DNA of 64,000 bases, from contig DATKZY010000118.1 in NCBI GenBank assembly GCA_035527715.1, positions 62,001 through 126,000 on the forward strand, in the 5' to 3' direction. Below are positions 26,965 to 35,375 of the stretch, in pieces. Origin of the DNA: DSUN01 sp035527715. Its GTDB lineage: Bacteria; Planctomycetota; PUPC01; DSUN01. Both the position numbers and the translations under genes were made by a program. Under the pieces are notes generated by a model. It saw only the letters and a list, made by a program, of their open reading frames with translations, had not been told where the DNA came from and did no database searches. Position 1 is the stretch's first letter. Each line of letters starts with the position of its first letter.

Positions 26965-27624
26965 TCACCGCCCCGTGGCGGCCCCTTGCCCCACCTTGTG
27001 CTCCGTGCCCCGCATGAGCCGCAGGATGTTGCTCTTATGGCGCACGATAACCAGCAGGGCCACCACGGCGCCGAACACAATCCGCTCCGCCTGGCACCAC
27101 GTGCGGGCACCCCCTCGGAACGGGTCGGGCGCCAACGCCATCGCCAGCGGCACCGCCACCACCGCCGCCATCGAGGCGACCGACACGTAGCGCGTCGCTG
27201 CCCGCACCACCAGCCACACCAGGCCGCCGACCACCGTGGGCAGCCACGCCACGCCCAGGAACGCGCCCAGACTCGTCGCCATCCCCTTCCCGCCCCGGAA
27301 CCGCAGATAGACGGGGAACACGTGGCCCAGGATTGCCGCCGACCCGTAGGCGATCCCCAGGGCAGGGGCCGCCTGCCCGCCCGCGCCGGCGAACAGGCGG
27401 GCGAGGACGAAGGCGGGCACGAAGCCCTTCGCAATGTCGAGCGCGTGCACCACGAGGCCGATCGGCCGCCCGAGCACCCGCAGCGCGTTCGTCGCCCCGA
27501 TGTTCCGGCTTCCGCGCTCGCGGATGTCCACGCCCCGCAGCGCCAGGCCCGCGATCAGCCCGAACGGCACCGCGCCCAGGAGATACGAGAGGAGGCCGCC
27601 GGCAGCGTAAAGGGTGGTGTCCAT
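26965..27624 (-). CDS. plsY: Glycerol-3-phosphate acyltransferase PlsY
   Basis: 219 residues, an integral membrane enzyme that transfers an acyl group from acyl phosphate to glycerol-3-phosphate at the start of phospholipid synthesis. The conserved motifs are SRNIGATNALRVLGR and GGKGMATSLG, and five membrane helices are apparent. I chose ATG 27624 (MDTTLYAAGG), which leaves a short 5' leader after the promoter at 27654-27682. The longer frame from 27663 would start inside the promoter. It lies 140 nt upstream of the lipoprotein gene, which has its own promoter. Confidence 0.94.
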   Translation of the reverse strand: MDTTLYAAGGLLSYLLGAVPFGLIAGLALRGVDIRERGSRNIGATNALRVLGRPIGLVVHALDIAKGFVPAFVLARLFAGAGGQAAPALGIAYGSAAILGHVFPVYLRFRGGKGMATSLGAFLGVAWLPTVVGGLVWLVVRAATRYVSVASMAAVVAVPLAMALAPDPFRGGARTWCQAERIVFGAVVALLVIVRHKSNILRLMRGTEHKVGQGAATGR

Positions 27625-27653
27625 GCAAGGCTTCCCGATGGTTCGCGGTACGC

Positions 27654-27682
27654 AATGTACCACATAGGTAGGTCAGCGTCAA
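27654..27682 (-). promoter_or_regulatory. plsY promoter
   Basis: Minus strand: TTGACG (27677-27682), a 17-nt spacer, TACATT (27654-27659), 30 nt before the start codon. Confidence 0.7.
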
Positions 27683-27755
27683 TGAGGAAGGCCCCAGGGG
27701 CGCGTGCCATCCCCTACGGTCGAGGGGTCGAGCGCGAACGCCCGAAGGGCGTGGC

Positions 27756-27952
27756 GGAGTACAGCCCACGGTGGAGCAAAGCGGAACCGTGGGTTCGTGT
27801 GCGACAAACAGGCCCAGCCCCTGAAGGGGGCGGCGGAGCGCTGAGGGCGCGACACGGTTCCGCCGCCCCCTTCGGGGGCTGGGCCATGGGGACCCGTCAA
27901 CCCACGGCTCCCCAAGCATCGCCGTGGGCTTTACTCCATCGCCTCCGTCGGA
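27756..27952. repeat. Nested inverted repeat (REPIN-like)
   Basis: The outer arms 27756-27771 and 27922-27937 match in 15 of 16 bases. The inner arms 27811-27837 and 27859-27885 match in 26 of 27 bases (GGCCCAGCCCC, GGGGGCGGCGGA). A small hairpin GCCTCCG/GGAGGC follows near 27941-27954. The 457-base gap between plsY and the next gene contains the plsY promoter, this element and the promoter of the following gene, and no gene. Confidence 0.85.
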
Positions 27953-28009
27953 GGCTGAGAACGCGGACGTCTGGCCCGTAGGAGATTACACACACCCGGC
28001 CCCAGCGCC

Positions 28010-28038
28010 TTGACGCACCGCCTGCGAAGCGCTAAGCT
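28010..28038 (+). promoter_or_regulatory. Candidate promoter of the aminotransferase gene
   Basis: TTGACG (28010-28015), a 17-nt spacer, TAAGCT (28033-28038). The same unusual -10 follows a TTGACT at 36753. Confidence 0.55.
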
Positions 28039-28081
28039 CCCAACGAGAAGCTCCCTGACATAAGGACGAAGGAGGTCCGCG

Positions 28082-29359
28082 GTGGCTGAGAAGCTGGCAA
28101 TCGAGGGCGGCAAACCCGTGTGCACCCTGAAGTGGCCCGCCTGGCCCTGGTTCCCCGAGGCGGCCATCCACGACGCGGCCAGCGCGCTCCGCACCGGCAA
28201 GGTGAACTACTGGACGGGGCCGCGCGGCATGGAGTTCGAGGCGAAGTTCGCCCGCTGGTGCGGGGCGAAGTTCGCCATCTCGACCTCGAGCGGCACGAGC
28301 GCCCTGCACGTGGCCCTCGCCGGCCTCGACGTCGGGCCGGGCGACGAGGTGATCTGCACGCCCTACTCCTTCATCGCATCGTCCTTCTGCGTCTGCCAGG
28401 CGGGGGCAGTGCCCGTGTTCGTGGACGTGCGGCGCCGCGACCACACGATGGACCCCAAGGCCATCGAGGCGGCCATCACGAAGCGCACGCGGGCCATCGT
28501 GCCCGTCCACCTCTACGGCAACGTGTGCGACATGGACGGCATTCTGCGGGTGGCCCGCCGCCACAAGCTGCTCGTGGTCGAGGACTGCGCGCAGGCCCAC
28601 GGCGCCACGTGGCGTGGCCGCAAGGTCGGCACCCTCGGCCACGCCAACGCCTTCAGCTTCTGCCAGAGCAAGACCTTCACCACCGGCGGCGAGGGCGGCG
28701 CCGTGACGACCGACGACGAGGCCGTGGCCTGGGAGTGCCGCTCCTTCCGCGACCACGGCTACGACGTGCAGCAGCGCCTCCGCCTCCTCGAACTCGAGGC
28801 CAAGCTCCCCTACATCCACAACCGCGTCGGCTTCAACTACCGCCTCACCGAGGTGCAGAGCATCCTCGGCCTCCACGCCCTGCGGCAGCTCGACGGCTGG
28901 AACCTCAAGCGGCGGCGCCAGTTTGGCGAGTTCCTCAACCGCGAGTTCGCACAGCTCCCCGAGGTGCTGCACGTGCCGCCGCACAACGACGGCAAACGCG
29001 AGAACGGCTTCTGGGTCTATCCGTTGGTGCTCGACATCGGGAAGCTGCGCTGCACGATCCGCGAGTTCGTCGCGGCGCTGGGCGCCGAGGGCGTGCCCTG
29101 CGGACCCGTCTTCTGGCCCCAGAGCTACAAGGAGAAGGCGTTCCAGGAGCGCCGCGGCTTCGGCCGCCTCGACTACCCCTTCGGCGACCCCAACGCCGAC
29201 CCAAAGAGCGTGGACTACTCGCGAGTCCACTGCCCCAACGCCGCGTGGCTGGAGGAGCGCACGCTCGTGCTCTTCGTCCTCCACCCCGTCTACTCGATGC
29301 GGCATCAGCGCCTTGTGGTGAAGGCAGTGGAGAAGTGCCTGGCGGCATTCCGGAAATGA
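28082..29359 (+). CDS. DegT/DnrJ/EryC1/StrS family PLP aminotransferase
   Basis: 425 residues from GTG 28082, with GGAGG 8 nt upstream. The PLP lysine lies in CQSKTFTTGGEGG, and VEDCAQAHGA and GTSALHVALAGL are family hallmarks. These enzymes transfer an amino group to keto-sugars, giving amino sugars for glycans or antibiotics. The next gene, 128 nt downstream, is a Gfo/Idh oxidoreductase; the pair occurs together in amino-sugar pathways. The hairpin at 29361-29461 begins two bases after this stop. Confidence 0.92.
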   Translation: MAEKLAIEGGKPVCTLKWPAWPWFPEAAIHDAASALRTGKVNYWTGPRGMEFEAKFARWCGAKFAISTSSGTSALHVALAGLDVGPGDEVICTPYSFIASSFCVCQAGAVPVFVDVRRRDHTMDPKAIEAAITKRTRAIVPVHLYGNVCDMDGILRVARRHKLLVVEDCAQAHGATWRGRKVGTLGHANAFSFCQSKTFTTGGEGGAVTTDDEAVAWECRSFRDHGYDVQQRLRLLELEAKLPYIHNRVGFNYRLTEVQSILGLHALRQLDGWNLKRRRQFGEFLNREFAQLPEVLHVPPHNDGKRENGFWVYPLVLDIGKLRCTIREFVAALGAEGVPCGPVFWPQSYKEKAFQERRGFGRLDYPFGDPNADPKSVDYSRVHCPNAAWLEERTLVLFVLHPVYSMRHQRLVVKAVEKCLAAFRK

Positions 29360-29360
29360 G

Positions 29361-29461
29361 GAGGATGGGTGGATGGCTGGATGATTGGATGAATGTCAGA
29401 AGGAGCAAACCCTTTCTTCCCTCTTTCATTCATCCATTCCTCCACCCCTCCATTCATCCTC
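29361..29461. repeat. Octamer-armed hairpin
   Basis: The left arm 29361-29395 is four octamers of the form GGATGNNT, and the right arm 29427-29461 is the approximate complement (29 of 35 bases pair). The loop is 31 nt. It fills most of the gap between the aminotransferase stop and the next gene. Confidence 0.85.
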
Positions 29462-29486
29462 TCTGGCAATCTCAGGAGGCCCTCTC

Positions 29487-30533
29487 ATGACGATCGGCTG
29501 GGGCGTGATTGGGGCCGGCGGCATCGCCTCGCGGCGCACGATTCCCGAGGGCATCCTGCCCGCGCGAGGGGCGAAGCTGGCCGCGGTGATGGACATCGCT
29601 CCCGCGCGGGCCAAGGCGGCCGCCGAGCGCTTCGGCGGCGTGCCGTGGTTCACCGAGGTCGAGCCGCTCCTGGCGCGCGACGACGTGGAGGCGGTCTACA
29701 TCGCCACGCCGACGATTGCCCACGCGCCGCAGGCCCTGGCGGCCATCGCGGCGGGGAAACACGTCCTGGTCGAGAAGCCGCTCGCCATGACCGTGGCCGA
29801 GGGCCGCCGCATCGCGGCCGCGGCGAAGCGCAGGGGCGTGCTCGTCGGCACGGGCTTCATGATGCGCCACCACGGCGCGCACCAGAAGATCAGGCAGCTC
29901 ATCGAGGCCGGCGCCATCGGGACGCCCGTCATGGGCCGCGCCCAGTTGAGCTGCTGGTATCCGCCCATCGAGGGCGCCTGGCGCCAAGACCCTGCCCTCG
30001 GCGGCGGCGGCTCGTTCGCCGACATGGGCAACCACTGCTTCGACCTGCTCGAGATGTTCCTCGGCCGCACCACCGAAGTCCACGCCTTCATCGGCAACCT
30101 CGTCCACGACTACAAGAGCGAGGACACCGCGGTCGTCACCTTCCGCTTCGAGTCGGGCGCCATCGGCATCGTGGACAACCTGTTCAACGTGCCCGACGAG
30201 GCGTCGAGGAACGTGCTGGAAATCTACGGCTCCGCGGGCGGCATTCGCTGCGAGGGCACGATTGGCCAGGCCCCGGGCGGCAGCGTCCGCCTCGTGAGCG
30301 TGAGGGCCGGCGGCTACGACGCCCGCCAGCAGCGCGCCGCTGCGAGGGAGCGGCTCATCCCCTTCCGCAAGGTCAACACCTACCGAGCCGAGATCGAGGA
30401 CTTCACCCGCGCGATTCGCACCGGCGGGCGGCCCGCCGTGCCCATCGAGGACGGGTTGTGGAACCTCCGCGTCGTCGAGGCCGCCTACCGTTCCGCCCGC
30501 ACGGGCCGCGTGGTCAGGTTGCCGGCGCGATAG
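29487..30533 (+). CDS. Gfo/Idh/MocA family oxidoreductase
   Basis: 348 residues, cytoplasmic (no signal peptide). The NAD-binding segment is GVIGAGGIASRR at residues 5-16, and the catalytic EKP is in HVLVEKPLAM. The C-terminal domain keeps the family's beta-sheet (DMGNHCFDLLEMFLG). AGGAGG precedes ATG 29487. It probably oxidises or reduces a sugar made or used by the upstream aminotransferase. Confidence 0.93.
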   Translation: MTIGWGVIGAGGIASRRTIPEGILPARGAKLAAVMDIAPARAKAAAERFGGVPWFTEVEPLLARDDVEAVYIATPTIAHAPQALAAIAAGKHVLVEKPLAMTVAEGRRIAAAAKRRGVLVGTGFMMRHHGAHQKIRQLIEAGAIGTPVMGRAQLSCWYPPIEGAWRQDPALGGGGSFADMGNHCFDLLEMFLGRTTEVHAFIGNLVHDYKSEDTAVVTFRFESGAIGIVDNLFNVPDEASRNVLEIYGSAGGIRCEGTIGQAPGGSVRLVSVRAGGYDARQQRAAARERLIPFRKVNTYRAEIEDFTRAIRTGGRPAVPIEDGLWNLRVVEAAYRSARTGRVVRLPAR

Positions 30534-30540
30534 CGCCCCT

Positions 30541-30601
30541 GCCGCCCCCTGCGGGGGCTGCGGCGCTTCTGAACCCGTGATCCACGGGCTGACGCCCGTG
30601 G
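30541..30601. repeat. REP-like hairpin pair
   Basis: A GCCGCCCCC/GGGGGCTGCGGC hairpin (30541-30564) is followed by CCACGGGC TGAC GCCCGTGG (30582-30601), the second with perfect 8-bp arms. A similar CCCCAGCCCCC/GGGGGCGG unit lies at 30951-30972. Confidence 0.7.
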
Positions 30602-30698
30602 CTACCCCCTGCCGCCCTTCGGGCTGGGGTGCGACCTGTCCGAATGCCCCGTGTTGAAGGAATGAAGGAAGGGGTAGCACTTCCGCCGAATGAAGCGC

Positions 30699-30830
30699 GT
30701 GTGGCACAGCCGCCCTCGGCTGTGCTGTAGGCGGCGTGTCACCACGCCGCGAGGTCTCGCGGGACGGGGACGTCCCGCCTACAAGTGCGCAGACCGCCGA
30801 ACGACACAGCCGAGGGCGGCTGTGCCACAC
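30699..30830. repeat. 132-nt cruciform with 26-bp perfect arms
   Basis: The terminal arms 30699-30724 and 30805-30830 are perfectly complementary. Between them are further hairpins: GCGGCGTG/CACGCCGC and GCGGGAC/GTCCCGC. The layout suggests a folded RNA or a small non-autonomous mobile element. No open frame of note is inside. Confidence 0.8.
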
Positions 30831-31001
30831 GGTTGCGCCTCGATTGCAGTGCACTTCGCTCGGCTGAAGTGTCACAGGAAGGGAAACGATGCCTGTTGTC
30901 ACGGACCTCTTCGCCGGCGAGGCGCTCGCTTGAGGAAGGCGCGGTGACAACCCCAGCCCCCGCAGGGGGCGGCAGAAGCTCATGGGCCGGGAGGAACAGG
31001 C

Positions 31002-31094
31002 ATGGGGCACAGGTTCACGAACCACCTCTATCATGTGGTGTTCAGCACGAAGGAGCGGCGGGAATCCATCACGTCCGACGTCAAGGCGAACAGG
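31002..31094 (+). pseudogene. Remnant of a REP-associated (Y1) transposase
   Basis: From ATG 31002 (GGGAGG upstream) the first 20 or so residues read HRFTNHLYHVVFSTKERR, the N-terminal strand of IS200/REP-associated tyrosine transposases (Y1_Tnp). Similarity stops near residue 30. The catalytic His-U-His and tyrosine regions are missing, so it is a fragment. It lies among hairpins of the type such enzymes mobilise. Confidence 0.75.
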
Positions 31095-32001
31095 GAAACC
31101 ATTGGGATGCAAACCGTGCTGGCCATCCCGGCGAGCAGGGAGAGGCTTCCCCCCTTCCACCGGCTCCCCTGCAAGGCTGCCGAAGAGAACCGCGCCTGCC
31201 TCGACCCAGCCCGTTCGGCCATGGGCCGACTGCCCCTGCGTGGCAATCTCGCAGTGGCCCCCCATCGAGCCGCCAGTGGGGGGGCGGGAGGGGGCCACGT
31301 CCCACCACGCGCTGGCCATTGCTCAGTCCTCTGCCTCTGACTGGCGGCAGGCTGACAGCCCGCACCCGCCACCAGGCTTCCCGCCCCTCGTGGAAGCGGG
31401 CCTTCGTGGCCGCTCCGCTTCCTGCTGACGCCTGCGTTGACCGCCCGTGGATGCACCAACCTCGACGCCTTCCCCTGGCTGCCATGCGTCTTCGGGCGGG
31501 GGCTGGGGAGGGACCGCCCGCCCCAGTAGCGGAGCGCACCGGAGACCCGTCTCCCCGAAGCCAACCGCCCATCGCCCCTTCAGCTATTCGGGCCGGCCGC
31601 CAGCCGAAGTCGTGCCCCGGCTCCTGCCCCCTTCAAGGCTGGCTCGGACGGGAGCCAACGCCGACGCGAGCTTGCGGGAGCAGACGGGCCATGCCCGAAC
31701 GGGGGCGTAGCTGGCCGCTTACCTGCGGCCAGAATCGCAGGCGGCGCAACCCGTGTGGGTTCTGAGATAGTTTCGAGGCTCGGTCGGATGGAATCGGACG
31801 GGCGGAAGTGTGGGCGGCGGCCGCCGCCACATTGCGTGTCTTGTTCGTTCGGAATTGCATAGCTGGCGCCTTGGCGCCGCGCACGAGCGAATGCGCCCAA
31901 CCCTCCCACGGGAGGCCCGACCCCACGCGGACGGGGGCAGTTGGCGGCCTGTGGCGTGGGGTGATGTGACCTAAGTGCAAGATCCGCAACGGCTTAGGGA
32001 A

Positions 32002-32048
32002 ACTACAGGCCGCCAAACCCAGGGGCGGGGAGAGTGGCGGCCTGTAGT
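32002..32048. repeat. 14-bp perfect inverted repeat
   Basis: ACTACAGGCCGCCA (32002-32015) pairs with 32035-32048 over a 19-nt loop. A further half-copy (GGCGGCCTGTGG) lies near 31,942. Confidence 0.7.
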
Positions 32049-32120
32049 CTGTTGAAGGGAGAGGGCAGGGAGGGGGTGGCGCTCGCCGGGGGAGCCGCCG
32101 CCAGGATTAGGGGCCATACT

Positions 32121-32247
32121 GCCCCAACCCCCGCGGGGGCTGGGGCAAGGTGATCATCTGAAAAGGGCGGCGGACCGGGGGCCGCATGGCGTAACGCGCG
32201 TGCTGCCAAGTAGTTATGGTGACGCCATGCCCGGCTACAGATGATCA
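32121..32247. repeat. REP hairpin with outlying inverted decamers
   Basis: A GCCCCAACCCCC/GGGGGCTGGGGC hairpin at 32121-32146 is followed by TGATCATCTG (32151-32160), which is inverted at 32238-32247. TGATCAT plus TCATCTG recurs near 32,265-32,281, just before the zinc-ribbon gene end. Confidence 0.6.
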
Positions 32248-32319
32248 AATCCAGAGGCGGGGGGATTGATCATGTCATCTGAAGCCTGTGCCGCCCCCGA
32301 GAGTACGGGCGGCCTGCAA

Positions 32320-32523
32320 TCAGCCCTTCGGGGCGATCGGCTCGTGGGCTTTGCGGCCGTAGACGCGCTCGTAGGCGCGGCAGAAGGGGCAGACGCGACT
32401 CTCGAGGCGCTTGACGAGCCAGAAGAGGATGCCGCGCTGGTTCTTCCGCGCGCGGCGGCAGACGGGGCAGGTGAGGCACTTGCGGGCCATCCGCTTATCG
32501 CGCTCGGTGGGGGCGGCTCTCAT
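32320..32523 (-). CDS. Small zinc-ribbon-like protein
   Basis: 67 residues from ATG 32523, which overlaps the stop of the Gfo/Idh gene (ATGA); GAGGAG lies 6 nt upstream. Two cysteine pairs, CLTCPVC and CPFC, are separated by a basic segment, so it may bind one zinc ion. The pairs could make a rubredoxin-like knuckle. It is the last gene of a five-gene operon and is translationally coupled. No named family was recognised. An alternative start ten codons upstream lacks a binding site. Confidence 0.7.
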   Translation of the reverse strand: MRAAPTERDKRMARKCLTCPVCRRARKNQRGILFWLVKRLESRVCPFCRAYERVYGRKAHEPIAPKG

Positions 32524-33512
32524 CGGCGGCTCCTCGCGCGGGCGACGCGGCACTTGCGGCGGCCCGCGGCGGAACGGTAGCAGGCGTCCACCACGGCCAT
32601 GATGCGCTCGGCGCGGTGCATGTCGGTCACGTAGGCGGCGGGGCTGCCCGCGCGGGCCTTCACCAGCTCGTCGTACATCCGGCGGAAGAGCGGCTCGTCC
32701 CGGGTGGCGGGCACGCTCATCGTGTCCTTCGGCCCGTCGTAGAGCGTGAGGCCGTCGTAGTTCAGATGAAGGCTCTCGCGGCCGGCGGCGAAGGTCATCT
32801 CGAGCTGGCTCCTGGGCAGGGTGTAGCTGATGGTGACGGTGGCCACGGCGCCCGAGGGATAGTGGAGCTGGAGGGCCGCCTTGTCGTCAATGTCGGGGTG
32901 CGACTTGAGGTACGAGAGCTGGCAGAAGGCGGCGTCGGCGTCGCCCACGAGCCAGCTCAAGAGGTCGAGGACGTGCCAGCCGCTGTCAATCACGGCGACG
33001 CCGCCGCTGCGGGCGCGGTCGCCGCGCCAGCCGGGGTCGGTGAACGCCGGCCCCCAGAAGTAGGTGAAGAGCACGTGGATGAAGTCCACGCGCATCGCGC
33101 AGAGGATGTCGCGTGCGGTGCGGAAGTGGCCCGAGTACTTGCGCTGCCCGCCCACCCACCCGCGGCGCCCCGCGGCCTCGAGGGCGGCGATCATCGCGCG
33201 GCAGCTCTCCAGGGAGTGGCCGAAGGGCTTCTCGGTGAACACGTCGGCCCCGTGCACGCAGGCCAGCTTCACCATCGGCTCGTAGAGGTGGTTGGGCAGG
33301 ATGAGGCACACGAGGTCGAGCTTGTGCCGTTCGAACATCACCTCGGGGTCCTGGTAGCGCGCGGCGCCGGGCGGCAGGTTGTTCAGGGCGTCCAGGTGGA
33401 TGTCGCAGCCGGCCACCAGCTCGAACGCCTCGTGCTCGGCGAGGGTTCTGACGTGGTGGCTTCCCATGCCCCCACAACCAATGACGCCCACCCTGGTCTT
33501 CTCGGAAGCCAC
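32520..33512 (-). CDS. Gfo/Idh/MocA family oxidoreductase
   Basis: 330 residues, no export signal. The dinucleotide-binding loop is GVIGCGGMGSHH at residues 8-19, and the EKP catalytic motif is in DVFTEKPFGHS. The C-terminal half (GVAVIDSGWHVLDLLSWL) is typical. It starts 12 nt after the URO-D-like gene ends and overlaps the zinc-ribbon gene by 4 nt. The neighbouring GH5-like enzyme suggests that it handles a released sugar. Confidence 0.93.
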   Translation of the reverse strand: MASEKTRVGVIGCGGMGSHHVRTLAEHEAFELVAGCDIHLDALNNLPPGAARYQDPEVMFERHKLDLVCLILPNHLYEPMVKLACVHGADVFTEKPFGHSLESCRAMIAALEAAGRRGWVGGQRKYSGHFRTARDILCAMRVDFIHVLFTYFWGPAFTDPGWRGDRARSGGVAVIDSGWHVLDLLSWLVGDADAAFCQLSYLKSHPDIDDKAALQLHYPSGAVATVTISYTLPRSQLEMTFAAGRESLHLNYDGLTLYDGPKDTMSVPATRDEPLFRRMYDELVKARAGSPAAYVTDMHRAERIMAVVDACYRSAAGRRKCRVARARSRR

Positions 33513-33524
33513 GGCTTGCTCCTG

Positions 33525-34532
33525 TCATCTTCTCTTGTAGGGCACAGGCTCGCAGAGGGCCTTGAGGTTCTCGTTCGCCGTGCCGGGCGGGATCTCGCAG
33601 CCGGCGCCGGCCATGAACGGGTTGCCCACGGCCCTGTAGAGGTCGCGGAGGGCCTTCCTGATCTTCGCCGGGGTGCCGCGCTTGACGGCGTTGACGGGGT
33701 CGAGGTTGCCGACCATCACCTTGCCGGTTCCCAGGATTCCGCGGGCCTTGGCCATGTCCATCTGCCAATCGAGGTCCACGATGTCCACGGGCAGCCTTGC
33801 GAAGTAGGGGACGAGGTGCGTGGTGTCGCCGCAGATGTGGAGGCGGATGAGGCCGCCGGCGGCCCGGATGCCCTCGAAGAGGCGCTGCTCGTAGGGGAAG
33901 ACCATCTCGGCATAGAGGTCGGGCGACAGTTGGCTCGCGATGGCATCGCCCACGCCGATCGTGTCGGCCCCCGCGTCAATCTGGGCCTTGGCGAAGGCGA
34001 TGCCGACCTCGATGCAGCGCGCCATCAGCTCGCGCGCGAAGGGGGCGTCGAGCACCAGGTCCATCAGGAAGCTCGTCACGCCCCGCAAGTCGGCCGCCTC
34101 GGCGGCCGGCCCCTCGACCCAGCCCAGCACGGAGTACTTGCGGTGGACGGCCCTCGTGTAGGCTTCGACGGCTCGGACGCGGTCGAGCATGCGCTCGGAG
34201 CGGCGGGGGTTGGGCTTCTTGAGGAGCTTGAGGTCCTTGGCGTCCTCGAGCGGGGGCTTGACGCAGCGGGGCACGCCGTCGCGGACGTAGCGGATCGCGG
34301 CCCCGAAGCCCTGCGTCTCGCGGTAGGGGTCGGAGATGGCGCTCACCTGGTCGAAGCCGAACTCCTCGGCGCAGCGCAGGTTGGCCTCGACCAGGACGCG
34401 GTAGTCGGAGGCGAACGCCCCGTAGTTCGAGCCGATGTGCTCGGCGGCGAACTGCATCAGGATCGGCAGGCGGGGCAGGATGTCGGCCTTCTCGCCCTTC
34501 ATGACGGCCACGTATCGCTCGTAGCTGTTCAT
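33525..34532 (-). CDS. Uroporphyrinogen decarboxylase-like / corrinoid methyltransferase-like protein
   Basis: 335 residues from ATG 34532 (MNSYERYVAVMKGEK). It belongs to the URO-D superfamily that also includes MtaA, MtbA and CmuA methyltransferases. HICGDTTHLV contains the His-x-Cys that binds zinc in the methyltransferases, and GCEIPPGTANENL near the end is also typical of that branch, so methyl transfer is more likely than heme synthesis. Such genes occur in many copies in Planctomycetota-like genomes without known substrates. It sits in an operon between a methyltransferase and a Gfo/Idh gene. Confidence 0.87.
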   Translation of the reverse strand: MNSYERYVAVMKGEKADILPRLPILMQFAAEHIGSNYGAFASDYRVLVEANLRCAEEFGFDQVSAISDPYRETQGFGAAIRYVRDGVPRCVKPPLEDAKDLKLLKKPNPRRSERMLDRVRAVEAYTRAVHRKYSVLGWVEGPAAEAADLRGVTSFLMDLVLDAPFARELMARCIEVGIAFAKAQIDAGADTIGVGDAIASQLSPDLYAEMVFPYEQRLFEGIRAAGGLIRLHICGDTTHLVPYFARLPVDIVDLDWQMDMAKARGILGTGKVMVGNLDPVNAVKRGTPAKIRKALRDLYRAVGNPFMAGAGCEIPPGTANENLKALCEPVPYKRR

Positions 34533-34578
34533 CGCGCGGTTCCCCAGGAGCCATGGTGCCCCCACCAAGGAGCGGCTG

Positions 34579-35358
34579 CTACCCCTTCTTTCTGGCGAGG
34601 AGGATCAGTTTCTTGCCGAGGAGCATGTCGGCCGACATCACGTGGGAGATGAGCTCCGCCGCGATGTCGGGGTGACCCGCCCGGCGCAGCCGGGCCACGA
34701 GCCGGCCCGTGGCGAGCCGCACGGGAAGCCACAGGACGGGCGCAAGAGCGATGGCGGTGGGGCTGTACTTGGCGGTGGTGACGCGGATCTCGCCGAACCC
34801 TGCGAGCTTCAGCAGGAACCGCAGCGCGAAGTACGAGATGAGGAAGACGTGGTGAATGTAGATGCCCCCCTGTGGGGAGACGGCGCGCACGTGGCTGGCC
34901 TCGCTGATGGGGAGGCAGGCAGTGGCCGGGTGGCCCGTGAGCAAGTAGGTCAGCCGGGCGCGGAGGTTGAGGACGTTGGGCGTCGTGATCAGGAGGGCCC
35001 CGCCAGGACGCAGCACCCGCGCAAACTCACGGACGAGCTGCAACTGATTGGGCGAATGCTCGATCCCCTCGCTGCACAACACCGCGGCGAACGATCCGTC
35101 GGCGAACGGCAGGGGCTGGGTGAAGTCCACGCGGACACACTCCGCTCCCTTCCCCGCCGCCTTCTCGGGGAAGAGGTCGGCTGCCACGGGCTCGAAGCCC
35201 GCCCGGCGGATTCCGTCAATGTTGACGCCGGTGCCTGCCGGCAGGTCCAGGCAGCGGCCTTTTGGCTTGACGTCGGCGAGGAGCGCCGCAATGTCTTCGT
35301 AGGCGTGGCCCGTCCGCAACACCTTCGGTCGTCTGCGGCGAACGCGCGGCGAGCCCAT
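34579..35358 (-). CDS. SAM-dependent methyltransferase (class I)
   Basis: 259 residues from ATG 35358. Motif I is CLDLPAGTGVNIDGI, motif II FADGSFAAVLCSEGIEH, motif III LRPGGALLITTPN; this is a Methyltransf_11/23-type fold. The C-terminal 100 residues include a hydrophobic part (HHVFLISYFALRFLLKLAGF) that may touch membranes or bind a lipid-linked or sugar acceptor. It is 17 nt downstream of the GH5-like gene. The acceptor cannot be told. Confidence 0.85.
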   Translation of the reverse strand: MGSPRVRRRRPKVLRTGHAYEDIAALLADVKPKGRCLDLPAGTGVNIDGIRRAGFEPVAADLFPEKAAGKGAECVRVDFTQPLPFADGSFAAVLCSEGIEHSPNQLQLVREFARVLRPGGALLITTPNVLNLRARLTYLLTGHPATACLPISEASHVRAVSPQGGIYIHHVFLISYFALRFLLKLAGFGEIRVTTAKYSPTAIALAPVLWLPVRLATGRLVARLRRAGHPDIAAELISHVMSADMLLGKKLILLARKKG

Positions 35359-35375
35359 GCAACTGTTCCTTTCAT

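Larger units (their letters stand above)
30534..32319. other. Gene-free, hairpin-rich island
   Basis: No credible intact gene was found in these 1.8 kb on either strand. The longest open frames are proline/arginine-rich shadows with no family signature. The island holds several REP-like hairpins, a 132-nt cruciform and a truncated transposase, listed separately. The part from about 31,095 to 31,990 has no long hairpin that I could identify and may be degraded mobile DNA or an unrecognised structured RNA. Confidence 0.7.

Noticed and set aside
31095..31990. Possible group II intron or large structured RNA after the transposase remnant
   Set aside because: I found no domain V-like hairpin, no intron-type ends and no reverse transcriptase. 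It is left as unexplained sequence.
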